From Lojkania enalia (Eukaryota > Ascomycota > Dothideomycetes > Pleosporales): a DNA stretch of 64,000 nucleotides. A model generated the notes under the pieces. It saw only the letters and a program-made list of their open reading frames with translations, did not search any database and had not been told where the DNA came from. Where the stretch lies: contig ML986646.1 of assembly GCA_010094045.1 (NCBI GenBank), forward strand, positions 183,167-247,166, read 5' to 3'. The position numbers and the translations under genes are program-made. Positions 11,601 through 22,314 of the stretch are shown piece by piece. The stretch's first letter is position 1. Every line of letters begins with the position of its first letter.

Positions 11601-12386
11601 ATTAGTTGCAGCACACAGGTATTGTCCTGCACGTTTCATGATGGTGTAATGTGCCTCGGCTGTGAGCTGGGGGATAGAGTCAGCGTCTAGTTCGATTCAA
11701 TGTATCCGGCAGCCTTACGGTATCCGTAATGACTCCCTTATCCACATCTATCTTGAACATGCTCTCTTGGCATCCTGCAACTAATATTTCGCGGGTCCCT
11801 TTGGATGTGAAGTTCATGCAATGAAGATCGTGGAATTCGTTGCTGCTGCTCGACACAAATCAGCCCTGTAGCGCATATCAACATTGCATAGGTTTGAACA
11901 TACGTTAGATGCCATTGTGTCAGGCCGCGGCGAATGGAATAATGTACGCTCTTGGTTGATACGCTGAGAATGCCCTTCTCGGTGAAAAGAAACTGTTTGA
12001 CACCGCCTTCGCCGGTAGCATGGGCCCGATAGGAGGTGTAGCGCTCAAGACTCGGGCCAAAGAAAGATGTCACACGCCCCTTGTAGCATTATTAGTTCCA
12101 GTGCATCCTGGTGAAGCTCGATCAACCTGCTCACATATTCATTGCCTGTCCATAGCAGCTCCTGAGAGGTATCAAAGGCAAAGGTCGCTACCTTGGAAGC
12201 AGGGTGATGCGGACCCGGAGGAGGCAACTGGACTATGGCAAGCTAGAACGTTTATCCACGTTAGTATTGCTATATCGCTACCAGGTGGAATCCGGTTGAA
12301 GACAGTTGCTGGTACGCAGCGCAGCCAAGCGTAGACCTTTGTAGTACGGAAGTGGTAATTCGTACCTCGTCCCAATCGGCCTCCAT
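8605..12386 (-). CDS. PAN2: PAN2, catalytic subunit of the PAN2-PAN3 poly(A) deadenylase
   Basis: Seven exons (about 1,130 residues) rebuilt on the minus strand. Introns are 12243-12365, 12082-12134, about 11846-11903, 11667-11718, 11025-11073 and 10559-10607. Joining restores the family N-terminus (MEADWDE, then a [13 protein letters not shown] stretch) and the WD40 region. A catalytically dead ubiquitin-hydrolase-like domain follows, with Cys-pair metal sites (CAQC, CNKC). The C-terminal DEDD exonuclease shows [12 protein letters not shown] and the HDSIEDA stretch, giving all four acidic residues and the histidine. The enzyme shortens mRNA poly(A) tails with PAN3 in the cytoplasm. Acceptor choice at the third intron is ambiguous by 3 bp (repeated CAG). 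The first exon codes for only seven residues. The next gene upstream on the same strand is SPF30-like. Confidence 0.95.
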
Positions 12387-13031
12387 AATGAAGGCACTCT
12401 CACCGAATCGACACTCCTACACAGCGACTGCGGCATACCTCATGTTTCGTTGTCCCCCATGGGAGGGCTTCAGAGCGTGTTCGCTGGCGCGACTAGGCTC
12501 ACAAAGCGCGTCGTCGGGCTGACCAGCGCCCGATTGGTGGGGCAAGGGCCGTTCGGGCAAGGTCTTGGCTCTCCGTCCTCCCCATCTGAACGGACATATA
12601 CCATATGGTCTGAACACCAAAAAAATAATAAAAATAAAAATATTTACGAGAAACATAGACTCTCACCTAGTAGCAAGCTTATAGCATCATTGACATTCTC
12701 AGGGAAAACTCGTCATACGGCTCTTTTCACTCATAGTGAAGTTCATCATATGGCTACCACAAAGGCTCCGGTGCAAATTTCATAGTGATATCACATATAG
12801 CACGAGTGCAATAAGACATATTAGATGCTCTGAAGAGTAGCTATGCTCAAAGGTTCATTTCATGGGTATCTTAGAAACGTGAAGGAAACCCCCAACGCCG
12901 CTATACCTTGCGCCTTCCCGGCACATCTATGCATGTAAGATCCCTAGAATAACTCCTATAGGTAGGAGAGTTTCAAGCGTACCAAATCGCTAAGCAGGGA
13001 GGCCGGCCATTGCTCTAGCATGTCAGTAAAA
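12387..13031. other. Spacer between PAN2 and the SPF30-like gene
   Basis: This 645-bp stretch lies between two genes on the minus strand. It should hold the PAN2 promoter and the 3' end of the SPF30-like gene. An A/T-only run occurs near 12618-12650. No supported gene is present. Confidence 0.4.
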
Positions 13032-14029
13032 TCACTCCGTATCCCCCTCAGTCTTGTAGGTTGGTCGAACGCGCTTCCGTATCTCCGTCATCCCAGCGCC
13101 CGAGCCGGTGAAGCCGACTGCTAGTTGTTAGTGCATGTCGGAGAGAAGATCTACCTAGTATCAGCACTTACCCTTAGAGTTGATACTGGTACCGGAGCGG
13201 AACATGGACTCCTTGTTGTTAACCTTCTTGTTGGAGCGGGTAAAGTTCTGCCAGTTGGCCTTCTTCCTCTCAAGAGCCTTCTCGCCCCCGACTTTGCGCT
13301 TGTTCTTCTGTGGGACTTCGGAGTCCTTCGCCGCTTCCTTGGTGACCTGGGCACTAGGATTCATGCTGACAGGGCCCGAAATAACTAAAGCAGAGCTAGT
13401 CGTAGTTTGCATTGTCTGACTCTGGGAGGGAGGACCATCAGCCTTTCGCTTTTTACCTTCGCTTTGAACAGGACGAAGGGCGCCCCGATCGACAGTCATA
13501 TCAGCATCCTTGTAGTCTAAGAAGCGTACTTTATATTGAGGATTGGAAGCTGAACCAAGAGTCATGAGAATCTTGGCTGTATACCATTGTTTATCAGTCC
13601 ACTGTGCCTCAATGAGGTCACCAGTGCTGTAGATGATAGGCTTGGCAGGTTCGACCTTCTCGACATTTTTCTTCAACAAGGGATGCTTCTCGGGGTCGAA
13701 CTTGGGAGCTGGGAGCTCTGGCTTCTTGGGAAGGCTAGCCTCGAGTGTAGTGAGGTCTAGGCGGAGGCTAGGAAGAGTCGCGTTGTATTCTGCTAGAGTC
13801 TTCTCTACTTCACCTAGGAGATAATGATTTTCTTCAACTTCAATGCCCCTCTCGATTAAGTTTAGAACTACGGAGCGCTGCGGGGGTGACTTAGCAAACA
13901 GCAAATAACACCTGGTGTGCAATTGAGTCTTACCTGAGTAGTCCACTCCTCGATGTCTGCCTCAAGCTTGGTGATTTCCTTCTTGACTTTTGCGATGTCC
14001 TTGTAGATAGCCTTGGTGTCAACCTCCAT
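13032..14029 (-). CDS. SPF30/SMNDC1-like Tudor-domain splicing factor
   Basis: Three exons give 295 residues; introns are 13878-13933 and 13118-13171. The first exon encodes an acidic/basic coiled-coil start (MEVDTKAIYKDI). A Tudor domain at about residues 115-175 contains the typical GDLIEAQW and YKVRFLDYKD stretches. The C-terminal part has the SPF30 hallmark of a basic helix ending near WQNFTRSNKK, then a glycine-rich VGFTGSG tail, which appears only after removal of the second intron. SPF30 homologues bind symmetrically dimethylated Sm proteins and assist tri-snRNP joining to the spliceosome in the nucleus. Without the last intron a frame would end early at KGKC, so simple ORF calling truncates this gene. 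SGF29-type proteins also carry Tudor folds, but the C-terminus argues for SPF30. Confidence 0.9.
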
Positions 14030-15840
14030 GTTGGCTGAAAGTAAAGGTGCGTGTTGTGGGTGGCGGGGTTGGCAGTGAAGGTACGAACTTTTGGAGGCAA
14101 CGCGACTCGAATTATGACGCTAGCGCCCGGGAAACCGCCTTGGCACGGTCTGTCGCACGTGACTGTATCTGCAGGGCTACCTGCTGTTTGGCAGTACCTA
14201 GGTACAATACCTAAATAACTCAGCCGAGAGAGTTTACTATCAGATGGCGACGGATATATATATTGCTAGCCTTTCCTGGGGGGTTTTAAAAGCTCTGAAC
14301 TCGCTGTATCATTGCCTTCGTCCTTAGGTAGAGATGCGGCATGCACCAGGTACTAGACGGTTGTAGCACGGGCAAGGACCTGAGCAATGTGCGGTAGCTT
14401 TACAGCGGGCGCCTGAAGAGACATTCTCTGTCTATGGGATGATACTCTCTATTGTGATGAAGCACCGGTATTCCGTAATGAGGACCCTGGCTAACTGAGG
14501 TAACTTTCGAATCTGGCTGCTGGTATGCATGCTGACAATATGCTATCTAACCAGCACGCATATCACTGCGCCGATCTCAGAATCTATTGAAGGGGGATCG
14601 CGGCCCAACTCAGGAAAACCCTATCATGGAACTCTAGAGTATGTGAAGGCTCATCCCAACAAGAGAACCCACATACAGACAGCGCCGCCCTACCTTGGTA
14701 TGGCTTTGACAGCGATAGTTGGTGATAGATAGAAGACGGATCGAACAGCAGCAGTAAGTAGTACACCAGCGTGCCATAACTGAAACCTTATCAAAAGATG
14801 GCACGGCTCCCAGAGTTGCCACTCGTTTGGGTGCACTGGGGCTCAACCCCGGAGGTTCAAAGAAGAGATACTAGCGCATGAGTACAGTACATAGTAGATC
14901 TCAGACGCTGTGCGGTGCTGGCAGGGTAACCAGGGTTCAGCTCAGCCTTCTCAGGAACCGGCCCTAAGCGTTCATCTTGCATCTGTTTTGATATGTCCGT
15001 GGAACCGGCTTCCATTGCGTTCGCTCGTGTTCGCAAGCCGGCCATGCCCCATTCGGTGCGTCTCGCTGCCCTAAGCCGGTGATTGATAATCAGCGAAGAG
15101 AACCCCCCGCCCCGTCGACTACTACCAAAGACTCCCCTAGACTCCCCTCCCACGCTGGCTTTGCTGTATCCGCCCCGCCAGCTCTGCCTCCCAGTCGTCA
15201 TTCGCCGCTTTTGCGTGCTCGCTCGCGGCCTATGCTCCGACGTCTCGCCCACTCCAAATCTGACGAGGTCATCTGTTAGGCTCGGGGCAGCCAGGCTACG
15301 TATTGTGCATTTTGCACTCGCCTCCCGCCAACCCTCCTACACCCTCGCGTCATACTCGTCTGCGAACGCTCGGGCTTGATCTCGTCGACATAACTGACCC
15401 CTCACTGAGCACATCGTGTGCGCAGTCGCTCGTCGACGCCGAAAAGGTACGCTGCGCCCTATCGACTCAGACCAGCCAGCCCATCCGTCCGTTTTGATCC
15501 GCATTGCGCCTTGCCCACTACTGGTAGTGCTGCTCCTCTCGACAACGCACCACCTACCTTCGACTATCCATTCACCTACTACGTCCTGACGCTTTTTCTT
15601 TTATCAACTACTGTAGCGCATCCGGTGGCGAACATTACCGGCGCATACTACTTGATCGCGAGACTAACGCCGCTTGCTCGTTGATAGGATCCCTCGAGAA
15701 GTCTGTAATAGGACCTGTAGACTGAATTCGTCCCTCGTGGACCTCCACATCAGTTCCCCTTCTTCCGCGGGTTGCATTGCATCTCAATTCTATCCACGTT
15801 GTTCTCGACTGATTTTTGAACCCCGCACCAACCCGTCGAG
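14030..15840. other. Divergent promoter region and long YAP1 leader
   Basis: This 1.8-kb stretch separates the divergent SPF30-like and YAP1 genes. From about 15080 to 15840 it is pyrimidine-rich and contains several upstream ATGs, including an 88-codon frame at 15418-15684, as expected for a long 5' leader of a regulated transcription-factor gene. No independent gene is convincing. Confidence 0.45.
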
Positions 15841-17807
15841 ATGGCTGGAACGTCGACCAACGACTTTCAGAATGGAGCCCCGTTCTACCTCGACTCCAAC
15901 CAACAAGACCTCCTACTAGCTGCACTTGCATCCAATAACCAGAGCACCGATGGACTGTTCTCAAACGGTCTGGGCGACAAGCCTGCCATGAACGGATCAC
16001 AATACCAATACCCTGTCGATAACATGGACCCAAATTTCTTCACTTCTCCACAACAAAGCACGCCTGCAGGCGCTTTCAGCAATGTCAACGTTGACGAGAG
16101 CCCCTTTGCCGATTATCTCGATGGCGACAATAGCTTCGACTTCGACAACGCTGATAACAGTGACCTGATGATTGGCGCCCTCCCGGGTGATAGTCCTAAG
16201 CGAAAGGACGACGCTGCTGAGAAACGCAAAAGCCCTGATGATGACGTTGCAGATCCTGATGGCGGTGGTAAGCGGAGAGAGCCGGAGGATAAGACGGCCA
16301 AGAAGCCAGGTAGAAAGCCGTTGACATCTGAACCAACAACAGTATGTTCATTCCGTTAAGCAATCCGCATGCATGTATACTGATACAATCTATAGAAACG
16401 CAAGGCACAGAACCGCGCGGCTCAAAGAGCCTTCAGGGAACGCAAGGAAAAGCATCTCAAAGATCTCGAAAACAAGGTCGCCGAGCTCGAGAAAGCATCA
16501 GATGCCGCAAATCACGAGAATGGCTTGCTTCGTGCTCAAGTACAGCGCTTACAAATGGAGCTTCGTGAATACCGAAAGCGGTTATCGCTCAACAGCACCG
16601 GGCTCAATCGTTCGCCGCCCATCAACGGTGGCTTCAGCTCATTGTTTAATGGTAGCGGAACTAACACCAGCAATTTCCAGTTTGAATTTCCCCGATTTGG
16701 AGGTCTTCCGGGCTCCCATATCCTCGATAATGGGCCTCTTGCAAAGGCTACAAATAAATCCACCTCAACTTCTTCTAATTCATCAACTCGTCAGAATAGC
16801 ACTGGCGCCCGCAGCCTAAGCCCAAGGAGTCAGACCAATGGCTCAATTGCCAATTCTCCCGACAAGACTGGCAACACGGCCTCGGCGAACGGAGCTCAGC
16901 GCAACGGCAGTATGAACAATCTCTTTAGCCAACTCGACTACAACTTGACAGCAAACACACAGCCGAATCGTAGCAGTACTGACGGCTCTTCTGGGCAATC
17001 TCGCGTATTTCAATTCAACAGCGGCTCTTCCACAAACTCAGATTCGCCTTCTGCGTCTTCTGCTTCTCAAGTCGGCCAGAATTCTTCATGCGATACTTCT
17101 CCTGAACCCAGCCACAATTCACCGAAGAACACTGATTCGATTGCTGATGGATATGTGTGTCACGGAAACTCGGAAGGTGAGATTACCTTCTGCGAGAAGC
17201 TTAACATGGCCTGTGGAAACCCTCGCAACCCTATCCCTCGTGCGATGTCACAGTCTGACGCCAAATCGCCTCCAGCTCCTGCCAAAACTCCTTCTGCCGA
17301 AGTGAACGGCATCGATTTCTTCGCGAACCAAAACGGCGGCCAATTCGACCCAACTCTATTCGGTGAATACCGCGACTCGCAGAATGCCATAGTTGGCGAC
17401 GGTGACTTCACGGGTGGTTTCTTCAACGACGCTTTCCCGATTACAGACTTCGGAAGCCCCTTCCATTTCGGCGATACACCGGCTGTGCAGAAGCCAAATC
17501 CTCTCGAAGAGATTGAACGGCTTCAAGACGGTGACGAGGAGGTTGTTCCGGGTGAGGATGTCTCCCAAATGCTCAACTGCCACAAGATATGGTCAGCTTT
17601 GTCCCTATATACTTTTTAATAGTTTCCCAGCTAACTTCCCTTAGGGATAAACTTTCAAATCGCGCCGACTTCAAGGATGGTACCATCGACATTGATAACC
17701 TCTGCTCAGAGCTTCGTTCCAAAGCCCGTTGCTCAGAGAGTGGCGTGGTTGTGGATCATAAAGATGTCGAAGCAGCTCTTAAGCGCTTACCAAAAGAGAC
17801 AGCGTAG
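15841..17807 (+). CDS. YAP1: Yap1/Pap1-type AP-1 bZIP oxidative-stress regulator
   Basis: Three exons give 619 residues; introns are 16342-16395 and 17592-17644. Removing the first intron joins a basic patch to the bZIP, so the DNA-contact stretch NRAAQRAFRERK is continuous, followed by a leucine zipper (about residues 168-230). A PAP1-type serine/asparagine-rich middle follows. The n-CRD near residues 420-437 has three cysteines (VCHG, FCEK, MACG). The c-CRD has cysteines in LNCHK, NLCSEL and ARCSES, overlapping the expected Crm1 export signal. In this family peroxide-induced disulfides between the two domains mask export, so the factor accumulates in the nucleus and induces antioxidant and efflux genes. 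The second intron has a non-standard donor (GTCAGC) and lies between the first and second c-CRD cysteines. Confidence 0.95.
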
Positions 17808-19176
17808 CTACCTCCATCTTATGCATGATGCAACGATTGCATTGAGAACCCGGATCAGGCGCAATGGTTTGTCTTGTTAGCTTTGCTAACATGTAAATGA
17901 GAAAGGATGGTTTCCTTGTCTCTAGGATTTTCGTGGGTTTTTAAAAATATCTATCTGGTCCTTTAGTGCTTTGTGGAATGTTCTTGTTCTATAGCCAACG
18001 GCTGTGCAACAATCGTTTGGCCGTAGCTTTCGGTCTCTATACCATTCATTGAGGGAGTATGTATGCGACCAGGATATGAAACCAATACTGCGTTCATGTC
18101 TAAGTTTGATGGGAGTCGGGGGCTATGGTGTTTAATGCAATCGGGTCGGCAGAACGAATTTCAGTGTTCAGTTCTATACAGGGTGTACTCCAATCTGAGA
18201 GGTCAATTTTGGCCGTTTTAAAGTCATGTTCCATGGACAACTCTTCGTGACCTCTTGGCTAAGATTTAAGTCTACTTCAACGATCACTAAGTGGCTCACT
18301 ATTCGATAATGAAACAGACGGGGCTAACATCTCATTTGCGTTTTGAGATTTCGGTTTACTGATGTTGAGAGCTCTTATTGAAGCATCTCCTTGCCTTTTA
18401 GGTCATGTAAGCTAACGGTAATTATTTGCCTATTTTTGGCAATCTGTCCTCATCCCCAGTTCACCTTCCACCCTAGTCAACAACCTTCAATCCCAAATAC
18501 ACCGCCAAAATAGTACATCGTCCTATAAACTATTCACAGGTCACCCAGCAACAGAATCCCAGTACCGGAAATTACAATGAATGTAAAGACACCACAGCTC
18601 CTTCCCGCGGTCGCCCGATTATATGTCCAGAACATAGGGTTGTTATTAGTTCAAACACCCAGGCGGGCGTGACTAGATGTCCAGGATATAAGGCTGGGGA
18701 AATATAGGGGCTGGAGGAGAGCACGCTGGGTTGGTAGCGGGAGCATTCTGTATAGAATGTTGGGAAGATCAGAAAATATATATGCTAGGTTAGGGGCAGG
18801 GGAAGGTGTGAAAGAGGGGTGCAATAGTTTGAGGCGAGTTCCGGGCTTGGGAGGGAGTTTGCTGAAAGGTTATGTATATTAGCTATACATTCTTCGCAAG
18901 TTCAAAAGTAGAGGCCTGACGTGAGAGCTAGCTAGGAGATATTCCAGCTCAAAAGGTGCAGAATGAAGTTGAAGATGAGTTATTTGGCGACAGATCCGGA
19001 TACCAAATCAATATATTACTTGATTGTGAATTGGGTCCTATATCAATTATCCGACGTCCCATCCACTATCCACAGAGCTAGGATAGTCTGGCTTGTCAAG
19101 GCATGATTGCATTACGCAAATATTTACAACAATACAGCATCTAGCCTCTCTATAATACAGTAACCACATGGCAATC
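17808..19176. other. Convergent spacer between YAP1 and ICP55
   Basis: About 1.4 kb separates the 3' ends of two convergent genes. It contains AT-rich and GT-rich patches and no frame longer than about 60 codons with coding character. It is expected to hold both 3' UTRs; nothing else is identified. Confidence 0.45.
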
Positions 19177-20836
19177 CTAGTCTCTTAATGATTCTATGTC
19201 AACAACCTAGAATATGTCAGGAAACACTTGTTCTACAGCGCCTAGATCTGCTTACCTCTTTGACAGCTTCTGTAGTCAAAATGTACGGCTGCTCCTCGTC
19301 CACACAAACACTATCCTCGATCCTCATACCCATACCCCTCGCCCACTTCGGCCACCTCTCGTCATCTGGGACATAGACTCCTGGCTCGACCGTAACGCAC
19401 ATGCCCTTCTCAAACGACCGATTCCTCGGCAATCCAGGACTATCGTGGACGTCTAGGCCGATGTAGTGACCCACGTGATGTGGGAATAGGATATCGATGG
19501 CGTCGTTAGACATGTCGAAGCCTAGCTGTTGGAGGCTGTCTTCGAGGGTCGACCGAGCAATCTTGTGGAGCCGGTCGAGGGAGAGGTTGGATGCGGTGTA
19601 GCAGAGCGAAACACAACTTCTTTGCACCTTGAGCAAGGCGCTGTATAGATCATTCTGTGCCTGAGTGAATTTCCCGTTGACCGGCCACGTCCGAGAGATG
19701 TCCGTTATGTACCCGCCGTACTCGGCACCGGCGTCGACGAGAACGAGGTCGTTAGGCTTGAACAGCTTGTCGTTGGAGACGTAGTGTATTGTGTTTGCGT
19801 TGATGCCGCCGGCGACGACGGGAACGTAGGCGGGGCCGTCGCAGCCGTCTTGCTTGAACCAGTAATCGAGGAAAGATTCGAGGTCCTTTTCGTTGGTGAA
19901 GGATTGCCGCATGGCATCTGTTATTGCGCGGCCAGAGTGTTGGCCTACTTTTCGCATGTTCCGTATTTCTGCTTCGCTCTTGATGACCCTCAATTCGTTC
20001 AGGAATGGCCGGAGCGAGTTGACGGAGACGCCGGTTGCGTCGCGGAAGACGGAGCTTATTCCTCCCAGTCGCGCAGGCTCCATGCCGGACAAGTACCTCG
20101 TCAGCATGTTCCTCGTGATCATATTGTTTGGCAAATCTGTATACACTTCCTTTTTCCCCTTTATTATCTCGGGGAGCAGCTTCGGAAGGTTGTTGATGTC
20201 GCCTGTTGTATCCGCATTGAAGACGTCCTCGGCGGCCTGTATGCCTGATCGCGAGCCCTCCCATAACTCGGCTTTGGGATCTTTGGGCCGAACATAGAGG
20301 TGGAAGCTGTGTTCGTCATCCTCGAGCTTTTCTAGTATCCGTTAGGTCAAGATTCGAGGTTGCGGCGCAAAGCGTACCTATTATTGCGAGGGCGTCGGGC
20401 TCGTTGAAACCTGGTATTCTTAGCTCCGGGAGCATTTCCTCACGTCTAATTGGCCATTACCGGTCAAGTATAGAAAGTCAGGATCCTGGTGGAACCTGTA
20501 GAATACAGCGCCAGAACGGTACTTCAAGTCCGAGGCTGCGAGGATGGCGATCGAGTTGGGGGGAAGGGCTTTGGCGAGCTTTGCGCGGCGAGTGTAGTAC
20601 TCTTGGGCGCTGATGCCCGGGGTCACTCAATAGTTCTGTCAGCCTTAGACGACACTCAAGCATAGGAAACATGTACCCTCTCCCGGCCTCAGCAAGTGCG
20701 GATGCGTCTCATGGAGCGGTTGCCCGAACCGAAGCTCCGCGGCGGAGACACTCAACTGCCTCCTCCAGGACCGTACAGGTAAAATGCGCCAATGTGCCCT
20801 CAACGAAGAATGCCATAACCGAGTGCTAGAACGCAT
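19177..20836 (-). CDS. ICP55: Icp55-type Xaa-Pro aminopeptidase (mitochondrial intermediate-cleaving peptidase)
   Basis: Five exons give 487 residues; introns are 20626-20676, 20411-20460, 20332-20377 and 19207-19255. The last exon adds only nine residues (VVDIESLRD). The N-terminus is rich in Arg and Ser with no acidic residues for about 35 positions, a likely mitochondrial presequence. An aminopeptidase P N-terminal domain begins near PGISAQEYY and includes the FLYLTGFNEPDA stretch. The pita-bread M24 metallopeptidase domain has both aspartate ligands (DAGAEYGGYITD), the histidine in HHVGHYIG, and glutamates in VEPGVYV and RIEDSV. Yeast Icp55 removes one residue after the matrix processing peptidase and so stabilises imported proteins under the N-end rule. 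It is head-to-head with the sirtuin. Confidence 0.93.
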
Positions 20837-21109
20837 AACGAAAGAAGGAAATGAAGAAATGCGATGGAAGGGTGGTCCAATGCGCGGGAAGATATTTCCT
20901 GTTATCGATAAGCAGCGCGCCTGTTCGCGTTAAGGGCCCCTGTACTGACGTCTTTGGCGCCACGGCAGCTGCAGCTCGACTTTCACTTTATCCCCCGATT
21001 TCTGCCTAGGAATGTTACCCTCACTGCCAACTCTTCCTCCGTACCCCCCCGCCCGCGCTCGATTTGCTACGTTTTTCCCAAGCTGTCGCTCAAAAACTCC
21101 GCCGCGAGA
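20837..21109. promoter_or_regulatory. Shared short promoter of ICP55 and the sirtuin gene
   Basis: The divergent starts of ICP55 (20836) and the sirtuin (21110, or 20954 if the longer form is used) are separated by only 273 or 117 bp. One bidirectional promoter must serve both genes. No TATA box is obvious in either direction; a C-rich block lies at about 20990-21060. Confidence 0.5.
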
Positions 21110-22137
21110 ATGGCCTTCACGGCCGCCCGACCACTGATTCCGCCACAAGACCTCAAGTCCTTCCAAGAGCATCTGGCACGGTCGAAGCGTGTTTTAGCAC
21201 TCCTGGGGGCAGGGCTATCTGCGTCTTCTGGCCTGCCGACCTTTCGGGGCGCGGGCGGCTTATGGAGAACCCACGATGCGATGCAACTAGCTACCCCAGA
21301 AGCGTTTAATAGGGACCCCGGATTGGTATGGCAATTCTACAGCTACCGGAGGCACATGGCGCTGAATGCAAAACCGAATCCTGCGCATTACGCACTTGCT
21401 GAACTCGCAAAGAAGAACCCAGAGTTCATAACCATAAGTCAGAATGTTGACGGTACTGGATCCCTCGACGTCGTTCACTCTCACCAAGATGAAACGGCAC
21501 TGACAGCAGCATTATAGGCCTCTCGCCCCGCGCCGGCCATCCAGCCAACCAACTCAAACTCCTACATGGCTCCCTCTTCGATGTGAAATGTTCAGAGTTC
21601 TTTTGCAATTACTTGGAGACAAACAATTACACCGACCCAATCGTCCCTGCGCTGGCACTCCCCACCGACGAATCCGACCCTACTACCAACGAAGCTATTA
21701 AAGTTCGAGAACTCGACATCTCAGACGAGAATGTCGACTTGCCTGAAGTCTCTTTGAGAGACTTGCCCCGATGTCCACAATGCCAGCGGGGCCTGCTCCG
21801 GCCGGGTGTAGTTTGGTTTGGTGAGTGGTTACCGCGAGACGTGCAACGCGACATAGACAGGTGGACGGCCCAGCCTGAAAATATAGACTTAATAATGGTG
21901 ATTGGAACGAGTGCGAAAGTGTATCCTGCAGCGGGTTATGTTGATAGCGCAAGGAACAAGGGGGCAAGGGTTGCAGTTGTAAACACGGATAAAAATGATG
22001 CGCCTCAGGGGGGTATGTATACGAACGATTGGTTTTTCGAGGGTGACGCGGCAGTCATTGTCCCGGAGTTGTTGAAGAGTGAGATCGGGGAGATCAAGCC
22101 CGAAGATATGCGGGATGGGGAGCGGACTTCAGTTTAG
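21110..22137 (+). CDS. SIRT5-type NAD-dependent protein deacylase (class III sirtuin)
   Basis: Two exons give 320 residues; the intron is 21453-21517. NAD-binding GAGLSASSGLPTFRG spans residues 33-47, QNVDG is restored across the splice, and catalytic His131 sits in LLHGS. Zinc cysteines are Cys139 and Cys144 plus the later CPQC pair. The Tyr77/Arg80 pair (FYSYRR) matches the SIRT5 feature that binds succinyl, malonyl or glutaryl lysine, so desuccinylase/demalonylase activity is likely rather than simple deacetylation. An in-frame ATG at 20954 would add 52 residues that are basic and lack a strong domain, which could act as a mitochondrial presequence. The 21110 start matches usual fungal length. 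The 3' end faces the glyoxalase-like gene. Confidence 0.92.
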
Positions 22138-22314
22138 GTTTTTTTTTTCATGCTAGTCTATGTGGGGTGAACTTTAATGGGCTTCGAAAATGGCGTTCTA
22201 GTAGGATATTGATGCAGGAGTCTCAACGGAAAACCTCATGAAAAAGTAACGATACATAACGAACGATGTGACGGATGTCGAAAGGGCTCAGTACATCCTA
22301 ATAAATATATGAAT

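Noticed and set aside
14857..15252. 131-codon minus-strand frame upstream of YAP1
   Set aside because: Arg/Gly/Ser-rich composition reflects the pyrimidine-rich leader on the opposite strand; no domain or splice support.
19752..20264. 170-codon Arg-rich minus frame and its plus-strand counterparts within ICP55
   Set aside because: They are shadows of the ICP55 exons, whose own frame encodes the complete M24 peptidase.
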